64,000 bases of DNA, from the NCBI RefSeq assembly GCF_964340395.1, contig NC_135564.1:11001391-11065390 (forward strand), given 5' to 3'. A model generated the notes under the pieces. The model saw only the letters and a list, made by a program, of their open reading frames with translations. It was not told the DNA's origin and searched no databases. This document shows, one piece after another, positions 1-44,494 of the stretch (position 1 is the first letter of the stretch; each line of letters begins with the position of its first letter). The position numbers and the translations under genes are program-made. The DNA is from Glandiceps talaboti. Taxonomy: Eukaryota > Hemichordata > Enteropneusta > Spengelidae.

Positions 1-1178
1 ACTACATCTAAAACATGAAATGCTACTAACTTGTTAATATGTATCAATTTATCATTGCATTAATTACAATACTAAAACAGCAGTGTAGCGTCAAAGCGTT
101 TTCCATTAAGAAATCGTCATAATTTTTATAGCGAGTTTCTAACTAGTTGAAATATTACAATGCTATAATATAATATACCAAGGAAAGTATCAAAGTGTTG
201 TGTATTTATTCTTTATCATTTCCATAGTTTCTGATTATTAAAACAATCTCTATTTTAATTTTTACACAATTTATCTTTTACTTTTTCCACTACTTGAAAT
301 AGTGCCATCTAGTGGTAAGTTCTTTTCTAATAAAGTGCACCCTCTAGAGGTAAGGAACTTTCAGTATTGCACACCCTCTTGTGAGAACACCTTTCCATTC
401 CTAAATTTTCAGTACTTTCTCAACCAAGGATAACACATTCCACATAATGACTCATTTCAAGTAAATATTTTTGTGAAATTGCCACCATCTAGTTTTTGTT
501 ACATCCTATTTCATACATCGCTAAAAAAGTTATTGTTGTGAATATCACCATAATATCAATAGTAAACACTCGATTTTCAACATCTGTTTATCTGCCACTA
601 CATTCTTACAAATTTATAACACTAGAGGGTGCTACTGTAGAAATGTCTGCTACCACGGCGATAATTATGCCACCTGGGGAGCCTCAAGGCACCTTAAGTT
701 GCCCTAAATTATGTTTCATTAATATGTGACATCATATTCGCAGGATTCCAAGTTGACTGGGCAGGGGAAGCTTGAAGATTGACCTGACCTAACCAGACTG
801 AACCTGACCTGACCCAATATATTGGGACAATGTACGACTGGTTATTTGTATCCATTACAATAGAATTACACTATCTTTCAAGACCTCTCTCCACATTTTT
901 TAGATAAAAACATTTTCTACTTCGAAAGACACACCAATTCATACACATATATCATGAATCATGGATATAATGCTAGTAGCATTTGAGTTTCCCATAGTAC
1001 ACAAAATGCATTCAGATCTTACATCCAAGTGAAATATTATTTACCCTGACCTGAGGCTCCCCTTGGGGCGGATAACCAAAAGTACTTAAGAATATCACCA
1101 CGCATTCTTTGTTAGTAATCTTAAAAAAAAAGTTAATAAAGTTCAAAGTTCAAAGTTCAAAATATGACCTAATCTTAC
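1..1178. other. Intronic or downstream sequence at left edge, no exon seen
   Basis: No coding exon with credible splice sites was found on either strand. The last readable exon of the minus-strand CSPP1-like gene ends at 1179 with a good donor (GTAAG), so this stretch is probably part of its next intron. It holds CCCTCTAG-type short motifs near 305, 340 and 620, the last resembling a CTCF core, and simple AT-rich sequence. Confidence 0.5.
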
Positions 1179-34828
<33,650 letters not shown>

Positions 34829-34991
34829 GATTGTAAAGTCCTTGTAGGGCACGATCACGTTTGCCCTGAATATATATAGCGTGTGGCACTGTTACTGTCG
34901 CTTGTATTGTGATCCCTAGCTACCGAGTGACTCCTTTCTATGTTGTGTCATAGTGCCTTCTCATATGCAAATGAGTTGCTAAGGAAAAACA
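34829..34991. promoter_or_regulatory. Probable promoter of CSPP1-like gene, possibly bidirectional
   Basis: 163 bp between the minus-strand ATG (34828) and a plus-strand ATG (34992). It contains TATATATA at about 34870-34877, an octamer ATGCAAAT at 34965-34972, and GTTGCTAAGGAAAA at 34975, a weak RFX X-box relative with three mismatches. The assignment is inferred from position. Confidence 0.4.
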
Positions 34992-35077
34992 ATGTCTGTC
35001 ACTCCGCGAAGTAAACAGTATCGACTGAACAGCTCAGAGAACAGCTACAAGTATGAGAAAAGGATGCTATGTAAAGT
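34992..35077 (+). CDS. Candidate first exon of a divergent transcript
   Basis: ATG TCT GTC opens MSVTPRSKQYRLNSSENSYK and continues YEKRMLCK to a GTTTGT donor in phase 1; unspliced, it stops after five more codons. A possible partner exon is 36317-36375, which has a pyrimidine-rich acceptor and a short open frame ending PGGVLYESR-stop. No family was recognised. It may be spurious. Confidence 0.2.
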
Positions 35078-35397
35078 TTGTACAAATCAATGAATCCCCT
35101 TTGTGTGGCATTTTGTAGACTTGACAAACTTTCTGTAAGAAAATTCCTCAACGTTAGTGATCGAAAAGAAAGGAAAACTACAAGTAAAAGTTCAACGGTC
35201 GGACAAGAAAATGTCATGTGTCGAACTTTAATACCGATTAGGCCTACCTCCTATGTACATGTTGTAGGCTACCTTGAGACTAACAGGTACCCTAGACAAC
35301 ATAAAAATTGCATGACTATGAATATAAATGATTGACCATGTCCCTGCTAAAATATAGGTATTTTCTTTAATATTCAGGAAAAATGTACCATGACTTT

Positions 35398-35581
35398 AAT
35401 CTAGAGACCATCCGTGACTTCGAATCTCAAGATATCCGAGTCTCTTCACCCCGGGGTCCCGTCTAGCCGAGTCAGTGAGAAATCATCGAATTTGTTCAAT
35501 GACATGTATAGAAGGAGTAACCCCGTAAACTTTTAAATAGACATGAGAAGAGAATTGAAGCCATAGATAGCCTTTAGAGAC
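35398..35581. repeat. Palindromic element family B, long copy
   Basis: Left end tctagagaccatccgtgacttcgaatctc; right end has its inverse (gagaattgaagccatagatagcctttagaga). The interior is GC-richer than its surroundings. No coding sequence. Confidence 0.55.
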
Positions 35582-35919
35582 TTTATTTGTCTTTGACGGA
35601 CGACTGCCATCATTCGTGCGTTTAAAGAATAACCCACAAAGTCGGAGGGTCTACGTTTTTGAATCCAAAAAAAAAGAAGCTACTGTAGTGACTGTACAAA
35701 ATGAATAATAATCGAACATGATTTAACAATTATTAGAAAAAAAATTTGCGATTCAAATGTATCCATCATCACTTGACAGTAGCTATCGAGATATATTGGA
35801 TTGATGGATTGGATTTGATAAATTTCCAAGAATATAGGACGGTATGATTCGTCGTTCTAGGCACCCTTCAAACCACTCTTCATACTAACTGTTTGATATT
35901 ATTCAGGTGTATTTATGCA

Positions 35920-36100
35920 GACAGGCAGGTATGTAGAGAGGTGGGTATGTGGGTTGGTAGGTGGGTGCACGTGGGTGCACGTGGGTAGGAAGGAAGGAAG
36001 GAAGGCAGGTACATAGGCAGGCAGAGAAGTAGGTAGGTTTAGATAGGTAGGTGGGTAGGTAGGTAGGTGGGTGGGATAGGTCGGTAGGTAGGTATAGGCT
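35920..36100. repeat. (GGTA/GGGT)n microsatellite
   Basis: Interrupted GGTAGGTGGGT and AAGG units with a duplicated gtgggtgcac block. Confidence 0.9.
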
Positions 36101-36797
36101 GGCCCTTTGTAATCACTTAAATTTGAAGAAACTTTTGAATTCTATCTATACATGATTAATGTTGTTGACATTAAAAAAAAACTATCGTGATCATGTTACG
36201 TCGACGTTCGACTAGCAAAGTATTAGAATTGCTTTATAAACAATTTTGATAACACACACCGCGACTTATAACGGTATATATACTGCGATTGCATCTTTTC
36301 CTCAACTCGTTACCAGACTTGTACTATACGTACACCAGTAGCCTGCCCGGAGGAGTTTTATACGAAAGCCGCTGAGGGCGTTTTACATGTAAAAATGTTC
36401 TGAAAAAGAATATATATAGAAAATCGAAGTTCTGAAATATTTGCGTATCAGTTATTTATAAACAAACGCTTCGGGATGTACACGTTTGTGATTTCTCATC
36501 ATATGTGATTGATGCATTCTCGATTTCAATGTCATTTATTGTTAGGCTATTGGCACTAGTTATTACCTATGTGTTTTACTTTTACATTCTTAAAATTCCG
36601 TAGTGAAGCATTTACAAAAAAAATTGAATTTGCGACTTCTTGCGCAGGTTGGAGGATTTTTTCTAGAAGTATAAATTCCAACCCGTGTCGGTTTTTTTTA
36701 TCAAGCACATTTAAATGCACTTACTAGGGCCTTAAAAGGTCTAAGACTCAGAGTTGATAGATCATTGCATATGAATAGCGCTATATCTTATCAATGT

Positions 36798-36917
36798 ATA
36801 TAATAATAATAATAATAATGTTTATTTTCGCCAGAAAAAAAAGACACAATAGCTCGTACAAAGAGCTCGACATTACAAATAAATTTACAGAGCTTAATGT
36901 TATAAAGTATTCAGATT

Positions 36918-37002
<85 letters not shown>

Positions 37003-37480
37003 GGTGAACATTTCTGGCGGGGATCACAAATAGTTCATTCGAACTAGTCTGAATGTGACCCTCAGACACAATGCGAAAAATACTTTTAAAGGTGAACGTC
37101 TGTGAAAGATGGTCGAACGGTATAAGAAGTATAACAGCTGTATATGCCGATCGGTAGATTAATTAACAGTAAATGATATCTACATAACATAACAGTGGAA
37201 TAGCACTGAAAAGAGAAGTTTAGCTGGTAAGTAGCCAGTTCTTCAAGTGATACTTAAATTATTGAGATTCTTGATAAAGTCTGGTATTGAGTTCCAGTGT
37301 TTGGTTGCAGCGTACTTGAAGCTATGATGGTTCAAAGAAAGATTAAATTTTGGAGTATAAAAATTGTCACTTGTTGCCTGTCGTGTTGAGTAACTATGAG
37401 GTAAAATGTCGAGGTAATTATCAACGCTGTGCGCAAAGCGACTACTCTTTAAATCAAAAATAAACATACAGGTACATATG
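36798..37480 (-). mobile_element. 3' end of a non-LTR retrotransposon (LINE), degraded
   Basis: On the minus strand a short open frame (37467-37243) ends in a reverse-transcriptase-polyprotein-like C-terminus: HSYSTRQATSDNFYTPKF, then KYAATKHWNSIPDFIKNL. The H-S-Y-x-T-R ... W-N-S-[I/L]-P-x-x-I-K pattern is typical of LINE ORF2 tails. Downstream, the element ends in an (ATT)n tail at about 36800-36818, as in CR1/L2-type elements. A (CA)n tract at 36921-36998 interrupts the 3' UTR. No RT catalytic region remains. Confidence 0.65.
36921..36998. repeat. (CA)n microsatellite
   Basis: About 39 uninterrupted CA units inside the LINE tail. Confidence 0.95.
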
Positions 37481-37841
37481 GATCCGGAGCTAGCCTTGGA
37501 CTAAACATGAATATTCTTAATTATAACCTGGACCAACTCTTTCTATATATTAGTTCTGCCAGACAACTGTTTTTTTTTACATCTAAATTTTAATCCCGAT
37601 CCTACTGATATCCACAACAAAATGACATGAGGGCACTCGGTAGAACAAATATTAAATAATATGCACATGTACCTCCACCAACTCTGAGCAGTTCTCGGGG
37701 TAAAAACATAATATTCAGCAACATCTGAGAGTAGTAACACTCATATCTGGGAATGTAAATGGCACTCATCCATGGATACCAGCTTGTATGCAATTTGACT
37801 CATTTTGACAAAAATGATTTTTTTAAAAGTGGCTTATTCTG

Positions 37842-37855
37842 GTTGCCATGGTAAC
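37842..37855. promoter_or_regulatory. RFX X-box-like palindrome upstream of G6PC
   Basis: GTTGCCATGGTAAC matches GTNRCC(N0-3)RGYAAC exactly. It is about 480 bp upstream of the G6PC start codon. This is a motif match only. Confidence 0.35.
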
Positions 37856-37960
37856 AATATATTCTCTTTAATAGAGTGCTCTACTAGGGGAATATTAGAC
37901 GTGGAAAGCTCGAAGGTGAAAGTGGAGCTCAGCTTGATGTTGATACCAGTACAAATTAAA

Positions 37961-37975
37961 CACTAGAGGGCGCAG
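37961..37975 (+). promoter_or_regulatory. CTCF-like motif upstream of G6PC
   Basis: CACTAGAGGGCGCAG, close to the CTCF core. It is in the same orientation as the site at 43634, so the pair flanks G6PC in tandem orientation. Confidence 0.35.
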
Positions 37976-38332
37976 TCTCTGTTGCTCGCTTCTCCAAAAA
38001 CATGCTACAAAAATATTACATCAGCCTTTGACCCTTTTATTTCACGTGTGACTGACTCGACTGCACTGCGACCTTCTGCAGACGACAACAATTTCGCTCT
38101 CGTGTGATCCTGTGTTATTGTCGTGCTCGGGCTCGTATTAAGATATTTTACACAAAGCCGTCATATCAAGGACAACACGGTGACATATGAACTACTGTAG
38201 TTGAAAGACATCTGTCACAAATCTGACTGAGAGTGCCACGTAAGGGGTCGAAGTACATTTGTGTGTGCTGGTTGTGCTCACTTCCTCCATCGATCGATCG
38301 AGTGGCTACGGAAATACATGTAGACAGTGACA

Positions 38333-38550
38333 ATGGATTTTCTTCAAGCACAGGGCGTTAGTTTTATCCAGTTTCTACAGTCTACACTCGGACGATATGA
38401 TGCATACATGTTGTTTATGTCACACATGGGTGATCCAAGGAATGCATTCCTTATTTATTTTCCCATTGTTTACTGCCTCAGTCCCTCAGTTGGGCGGAAA
38501 GTGGTCTGGGTAGCCGCACTATCAGAATGGATGAATGCAGTCCTCAAATG
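38333..38550 (+). CDS. G6PC: G6PC exon 1
   Basis: 218 nt, phase 2 out (donor GTAAGC), residues 1-72 plus two bases of W73. Contains DPRNAFLIYFPI, matching human DLRNAFYVLFPI, and the first membrane segments. Confidence 0.93.
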
Positions 38551-41187
38551 GTAAGCCCCGGATAGATTTCAAATCATTTGTAAAGGTTACATCATGTACT
38601 ACTGTACTGTTATCAACTTAGAAATGATTTGGGGTGATAATAAAATTAGCACCTCTCACTAATGTATTCAACTTTGACATCTTGTAAAGAAGCCCTACTG
38701 CACTTGACATGTGTTCAGGAATTTCTTGCATGGATTTATGGGAAAACTTCTGGAAATGACATTATGCCACAATGTTTTTGTCTGGAAATTCTTTGTATTT
38801 GGATTTTATCACCAAATACCATATGTAAGTTGATAGCAGTAATCAATACAAGTGTACTAAATCCAGAAATAAATATGACTATACTTTTGTCTTTTCCTTT
38901 CAGTTGACAGCCATATACACACACGTGTACTAAAGTCAGAAATAAGTCTAACGATACTTTTCCTTTCAGTTGATAGCCGTAATCAATTCAAATGTACCAA
39001 AGACAGAAATAAGTCTGACGGTACTTTTACTTTCAGTTGATAGCCGTAATCAATTCAAATGTACCAAAGACAGAAATAAGTCTAACGATACTTTTCCTTT
39101 CAGTTGATAGCCGTAATCAATTCAAATGTACTAAAGACAGAAATAAGTCTGACAGTACTTTTACTTTCAGTTGATAGCCGTAATCAATTCAAATGTATTA
39201 AAGACAGAAATAAGTCTGACTGAACTTTTCACAGTACACTAAGGACAGAAATAAGTCTGACTGTACTTTCCCTTTCAGTTGATAACCATAATCAATACAA
39301 GTATACTAAAGACAGAAATAAGTTTAACTGGACTTTTTCTTCAAGATGAATGAATTTCTGCACCTGTGGTAAAATTGACATTTTAGAATTGCTATGTTGT
39401 GTGTTACAGGTTACTCTATGGTAATCGTCCCTACTGGTGGGTACAGGAATCATCACTGTACAATGATAACACTAGACCAGATATCAACCAATACCCATTG
39501 ACTTGTGAAACAGGACCTGGTAAAGTAGAACTCAATATGTAGTTGTGGTGATGAATGACAAGCAAATTATCACAAATATGCAAATTATTGTGACATCACA
39601 TACATGCAAATTATCATGACATATCACATACACAAATTCTATGATGTCACAAATATGCAAATTATCATGACATCACAGACCAGTTATATGACATCACAAA
39701 TAATTATGTAAATTATCATATGGATAACTTTTTGAAAGTGTGTGATGTAACAATTACAAGAGTATCAAAGTTACATCATAAATAATGAGGCCCCTTGGTT
39801 GAATTCATACAAACAATAAAAATTTCTACTTAGTTGAACAGTAAAAACTAAAAAAATTGAATAAAGGGATATTCATAGATACCTTTTCAGAGACTCAAGC
39901 TGTGAGTATTTACAGTTATTTCTATTTCACTGTTGTGCTCACGATGTTTAATTTTTTTAACAATACATTCCTTGACAGTGATGGGAGAATTCAAGCAAAA
40001 GGTTGGGACTTGATATCTTCAAATTGTTATCTCTGGAAGTTGAAGTTATCATTTTCATTCCAGATATGTGTAGGGTTGTCCTTGATCATAGAAAAACCAC
40101 AGTCAAACTGTAACAAAGCGATTCTTTCATCATTAGACTATAGTTTTCATGTTGTCTTTTCTATTGTCTCAACAGGTAGTCCATCTGGCCATGCAATGGT
40201 GACAGCCTCAGTCTGGTTTATAATGGTGCATGCATACAATGTACACCACGCTGGAAACAACCACCAACAAAACAAGAGTGAGAAAGGTCACAGTCAAACA
40301 GCGTGGTTGACATGGTTACTGTTTACTGTTGTCATGACAATGGTGGCTCTATCTCGTCTCTTTATAGCCACTCACTTTCCACACCAGGTGGTTTTGGGAA
40401 CCATTGTTGGTAAGGAAGTAGTCAATAATAAGACATTTACTAGTCCTTGGCCCAACAATGAAATAACTTCTCCATATATTCTTTTGTCTTGAATAATCAA
40501 TGTGCTAGTATTTTGATTTCAATATCTTTTGTCATTTTATGAAGTGTTTTCTTTGAGAAACTTGCAAGTGGAGAGGTTTTGTCATCATTCACCCTATGCA
40601 TGTTTAGAAAGTAGAGTTTTGGTTTATATATTTGACATTTTCAGGAGGCATTGTCAGTAAAATTTGTGTGTTTGTTTTCAGGTATGTTATTAGGGATGAC
40701 ATGCAGTCGTGCGTCAACGGATGATTTACAACTCATTGCCTATATCATAGGTAGTGTCTTAATTCTTGTCACAGCTATCGGATTATTCTTCATCCTACAA
40801 GCATTAAATCTGAACCCAGGCTGGAGTATCCCACTGGCAATGAAATGGTGTGCGAAACCAGAGTACATACATCTTGATACTACACCTTTCTTTGCATTAT
40901 CACGTGACGCAGGATGCGTACTTGGTCTCGGAGTCATCACAGTAATGCTGACAGCGAAATGTCCAGATAGACTGAAACAGAGTATTGATTTCCTTGGTAG
41001 CGTTATTGCTATATTGGGCTGTGTTCTTTATTGCCTCGTTATAGAAAGTATTCCACTTCCACAGAGTAATATTTTATTATTTTACATCTATGGCTTTGTC
41101 AAGAATAGTTTTATTCCTATCGGTGTTGTGTGTCTGAGAACAGCTGTTGCTTCACTTGTATGCAGACCAAAAAACCATAATCACTGA
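38333..41187 (+). CDS. G6PC: Glucose-6-phosphatase catalytic subunit, 4 exons, complete
   Basis: Hydrolyses glucose 6-phosphate to glucose in the ER lumen, the last step of gluconeogenesis and glycogenolysis. Exons 38333-38550, 39410-39519, 40176-40409 and 40682-41187 give 1068 nt, 355 residues plus TGA; human G6PC1 has 357. The PAP2/phosphatase signature is intact: K72 and R79 (KWLLYGNRP), H115 (GSPSGHAM), R170 and H176 (LSRLFIATHFPHQVV). CETGPGSPSGHAM and HLDTTPF are near-identical to human. Several hydrophobic segments fit the nine-helix topology. Introns 1, 2 and 3 match human introns 1, 2 and 4 in site and phase; the human intron between exons 3 and 4 is absent. A four-residue, Asn/His/Gln-rich longer loop lies at about 133-148. 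The C-terminus (RPKNHNH) lacks a KKxx ER-retrieval signal, and there is no sequon at the human N96 position. Start: the ATG at 38333; the GTG six bases upstream is not needed. Confidence 0.95.
38830..39345. repeat. 67-bp minisatellite in G6PC intron 1, with acceptor-like tracts
   Basis: About seven units. 'ttgatagccg' recurs exactly every 67 bp at 38970, 39037, 39104 and 39171, with diverged outer units. Most units end in 'acttttcctttcag', a pyrimidine tract plus CAG followed by TTGATAG. The last units lie within 100 bp of the true exon 2 acceptor (39409). Confidence 0.88.
39410..39519 (+). CDS. G6PC: G6PC exon 2
   Basis: 110 nt, the same length as human exon 2. Encodes LLYGNRPYWWVQESS through LTCETGP, including catalytic R79. 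Acceptor GTTACAG, donor GTAAAG. Confidence 0.93.
39555..39715. repeat. Short repeats with ATGCAAAT in G6PC intron 2
   Basis: Four or so diverged units of 'atgcaaattatcatgacatc' with 'acaaatatgcaaatta' variants. Confidence 0.6.
40176..40409 (+). CDS. G6PC: G6PC exon 3 (equals human exons 3 and 4 fused)
   Basis: 234 nt, encoding the PSGH motif (H115) and the LSR...H motif (R170, H176). Human splits this into 106 and 116 nt; here it is 12 nt longer and uninterrupted. Acceptor CAACAG, donor GTAAGG. Confidence 0.93.
40682..41187 (+). CDS. G6PC: G6PC exon 4 (terminal)
   Basis: 506 nt, from GMLLGMTCSRAS to the TGA at 41185-41187. Carries PEYIHLDTTPFFALSRDAG, matching human PEWVHIDTTPFASL, and the C-terminal membrane segments. 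Acceptor TTTTCAG. Confidence 0.93.
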
Positions 41188-41285
41188 AAACAGTAAAATT
41201 CTAGTTTTTATACTTTAAGATGTTCACTTTCTTTGGTGCATTCTGTGATGACATAGCAAGTTGAACCTCACTGTATGAAAGGTAC

Positions 41286-41575
41286 ATTCTAATTGGTGAG
41301 CTACATTTAAGCAATATTTTAAGCCAATCAGGAAACGTCTTCTAGACTATATGCATGTTTTACTTTAAGAAGATACTCTAATTGGTGAGCTACACTCTGG
41401 TAATAGTTTAAGCCAATCAGACAAGGTTTTTTATATACATTTATATTTGAAATTTGACTTTGATTGGTGAGTTACAGTCACCCAATCAGAAGGGTCGTCT
41501 CTATGCATGTATATTGTTATAGCCTCTTATTGGTAAGCTACACTGGCAATATTTTAGGCCAATCAGAAAAGGTCT
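41286..41575. repeat. Four ATTGG...CCAAT inverted-pair units
   Basis: ATTGGT[G/A]AGCTAC-type starts at 41292, 41381, 41463 and 41529, each followed 20-45 bp later by CCAATCAG. Every unit can form a hairpin or carry paired, opposed CCAAT boxes. It begins about 100 bp after the G6PC stop, probably in the 3' UTR. Confidence 0.75.
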
Positions 41576-41687
41576 TTATATTCAAAATATCTGACCAATC
41601 TACATAGTGTATTTATACTTTCCCTGAATGAGTTAAGGATGTGTGCTGCCAAAAAAGAAAACACTTTTTGTTTAACCAGAAATAGAT

Positions 41688-41763
41688 AAATAAATAAATC
41701 AATCAATCAAGGAAATGAAAACAATAAGTATTTGGTTAGTCTTGAACAATACTTTTATTTATT
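41688..41763. terminator. Facing polyadenylation signal candidates
   Basis: AATAAATAAAT on the plus strand (near 41690) and TTTATTTATT (AATAAATAAA on minus) about 65 bp later. These are placed for convergent termination of G6PC and a minus-strand transcript. Motif evidence only. Confidence 0.4.
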
Positions 41764-42931
41764 TGTCTCTCTCATTTCTATTTCTTTACAAGGTTTTATA
41801 AAATAAGCTTCTATTTACAAAACATGAACACAAGTTGAGACAATTCACACAGTCATATTTTAAACATTACATCACAATATTAGTTTGTGGGTACATCAAA
41901 AATAACGACAGCTATATGTATTTGCTATATTTCAATAACTAATATGTGCCTGTGGGTCAATAATGTTTTGAATTTTTGTGAAAAAAAAGACATAAAAGTT
42001 CATAGAATCTGAATACGCAATATGGTTGTCTTTTTCTTGAACAAGTTTCGGTATTGGTATGTTTTTAATACATGGTGTATCAAGACTTTAGATGATACAC
42101 CGTCCCCTGTACAAAGTACAGCGCAGTCCTTCTATTAATGATAAGAGGAACTGCAAGGATAGTAATGAGTAGAAACATCCTGGACAGATGTCTCTCGGAT
42201 ATTTGTCTTTTTCAAACAGACTTGTCGAAATGTTCTTGGCAGTGTTTTGAGAAAGTGTAGACATGAAATATTTTATTCAAAACTATATTACCCACAGGCA
42301 CTGATAACATTATGCTTGAAGTGCAGCTCTATTCCTCAAGGCATGATTTGTTGCGTTTGTAAGTGTCGTATGACAAAAGACAAATTTACATGCAAGAAAT
42401 GAAATGCCATGACGTAAACATTAAAACCATTAATGCCAACGCCACACGTTTGAAAAAAAAAACTCTTCACTATTGTATTTATAGTGTGCAGGAATGTGTC
42501 CAAGTAAATCTAGTTTATAGTAACTCTAAAACACAAAAATAAACTCCATCAGATCTTTTTCAAAACTTAAGAAAACAAACTGCAAAAAGTGCAAAAGGTG
42601 AATTAAGTTAATAAAAATAAAGCAACAAGACTGAAATGATACTGGCGCCTACCAATACCCTGTACTTTTTTTCTTGCGTTAGTCTTAATATTGAAACCTT
42701 ATGGTTACCCACTAACTTTCCATACAAAGTGTGGATACCATACAATGGAGGACAAGTTTAAGTATATGTAAATAGTATGCTAATATATTCATGTTTGCAT
42801 ATATTTATGATAATGATGTACGCATGTATAATCAGCATAGTTATGTCAAATCTATCCCTAAAATAACACACAATGAACTGTTTTTACTACAATCTTGTTG
42901 ATGTGTAGACTGTAAGTTATGTCGCGTCACT

Positions 42932-42985
42932 GCCCTCACAGGCCTCTTCTCTCTCGGTGAGAGGTGATGACCGATGTGTGAGGGC
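42932..42985. ncRNA. GC-rich nested hairpin, possible structured RNA
   Basis: GCCCTCACA (42932-42940) pairs with TGTGAGGGC (42977-42985). Inside, CTCTC-GGT-GAGAG (42951-42963) forms a second perfect stem. It stands out from the AT-rich surroundings and could be a structured 3' UTR element or a small RNA precursor. No known family was recognised. Confidence 0.3.
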
Positions 42986-43633
42986 GCACCGTCATGGCGT
43001 ACCTTACAGACAAGTCAGTGTCTTGACAAAAAGATTCCTTTGCCAGACACAATATCACCACTTACACAGAAATGACAAAAAAATTCAAAATTCAAAATAA
43101 CAAATTCTAGTTCAATTCCTTCAATACAATATACAATATATGACAATACATGTACAACAATAACATAATTCAAAATCATCTAAAATCTAACACAGAGTAA
43201 TTACAGAGTTGTCCACTTACATTGTCTAAGCAAAAAAAAATGGCTATAAACATTCGAACTTCGTAACAAGTCATGCTTCATCTCTATATCTCAACAGACA
43301 GCAAAACTGACAAAAAACTTTGCCACGATGGAAAAACTCAGGAAAATCAAGGCTAACAAATTTAAGTGTCTACTATTAATTTGGAATACTATACAGCTTT
43401 ATAATATAATAATTGTTGCAACTGTATGTTTGATATATCTCTCAAACATGTATAGCTTACTAAGGCTGACTGTGGACAAGTATGTGACTTCAGGGGTGTG
43501 TCATCAGTGTTCACTCAACCTTTTCCATTATATACAATCTTACTATGCTATATCACTAGGTGGAAGAAGGTGTTATTCTACATGAAGAGTCAAATAACAT
43601 TGAACCACCAACACACATCACTGCCATAAACTG

Positions 43634-43650
43634 CCACCAGAGGGCGCTGT
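43634..43650 (+). promoter_or_regulatory. CTCF-like motif downstream of G6PC
   Basis: CCACCAGAGGGCGCTGT is the closest match in the window to the CTCF consensus. Confidence 0.4.
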
Positions 43651-44130
43651 TGATTAGAAAGGGCTGATTTCGATTGTCTTCTTTCTAGTTCTGTATAAAG
43701 ACTGACTGACATAAATGATTAACATACAGTACAAATAACACTTCATTTGATTGTATTTGAAATGGAGTACATAACATGGTGCTTAAAAAGTTATGCATGC
43801 ATGACGTTGTTTATACCAACAGTAATTATAAAGTACCGGTAGTTATAACACAGGGCCATGTACAACAAAACGATTTACAACACAGTCTATCATTCAGCAC
43901 ATACTCCCCCCCCCCCCCCACATGTACATCACTTGATATAATTTGTATGTACCTTAAATCACACAAACTCTGGCCCCCACTATCTCCAAAATGCATTAAA
44001 AAAATACAACACTGCAGTCAGTAACACATATCTACTCATTCATCACAAAATCTAGATTGAAATATTCATCATTCAACGATGCATTGTTGGTGCTCCTGTT
44101 AACACCATTACCAAAGTTTGTAACCAACGA

Positions 44131-44494
44131 TTAAAGATGCACTACCTGCAACCGAAACTTTTTTTGTGTGAATGTTTCCTTGGATATAATTATGACTTAT
44201 TCATACATCATACACCCTGAACAGTATTGGATCACCTGTGGGTAAATATATTTGTGCAGCTCTATACATAATACAGTATAATAAATCCAAATTGATTTTT
44301 AGGTCCACACCCTAAAATCAGCACGCAAGTGCGATCACAATTTCAGACTGTTACTGTAATACTTAAGATACGACTGACCCTAAATTAACATATACAATGT
44401 TTTAATTACTGATATTTTAACAATTTTCAGTGAATGTATTTTTAGTTTTCTGATCGAAAAAATAATACTTCAGTTACAGCTAGTGCAGCTTTAA
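44131..44494. mobile_element. MITE family A, copy 4 (inverted orientation)
   Basis: Left end TTAAAGATGCACTACCTGCAAC, right end GTTACAGCTAGTGCAGCTTTAA. The interior is the reverse complement of copies 1-3 (catacaccctgaacagta; accctaaaatcagca). Confidence 0.72.

Noticed and set aside
35078-35335. 85-codon plus-strand frame, basic and Ser/Thr-rich
   Set aside because: No recognised family, no clear splice borders linking it to the candidate exon at 34992, and an intron of about 40 nt would be too short.
39857-40175. Upstream extension of the 211-codon frame over G6PC exon 3
   Set aside because: The part before 40176 is intron 2; the CAACAG acceptor and homology begin at GSPSGHAM.
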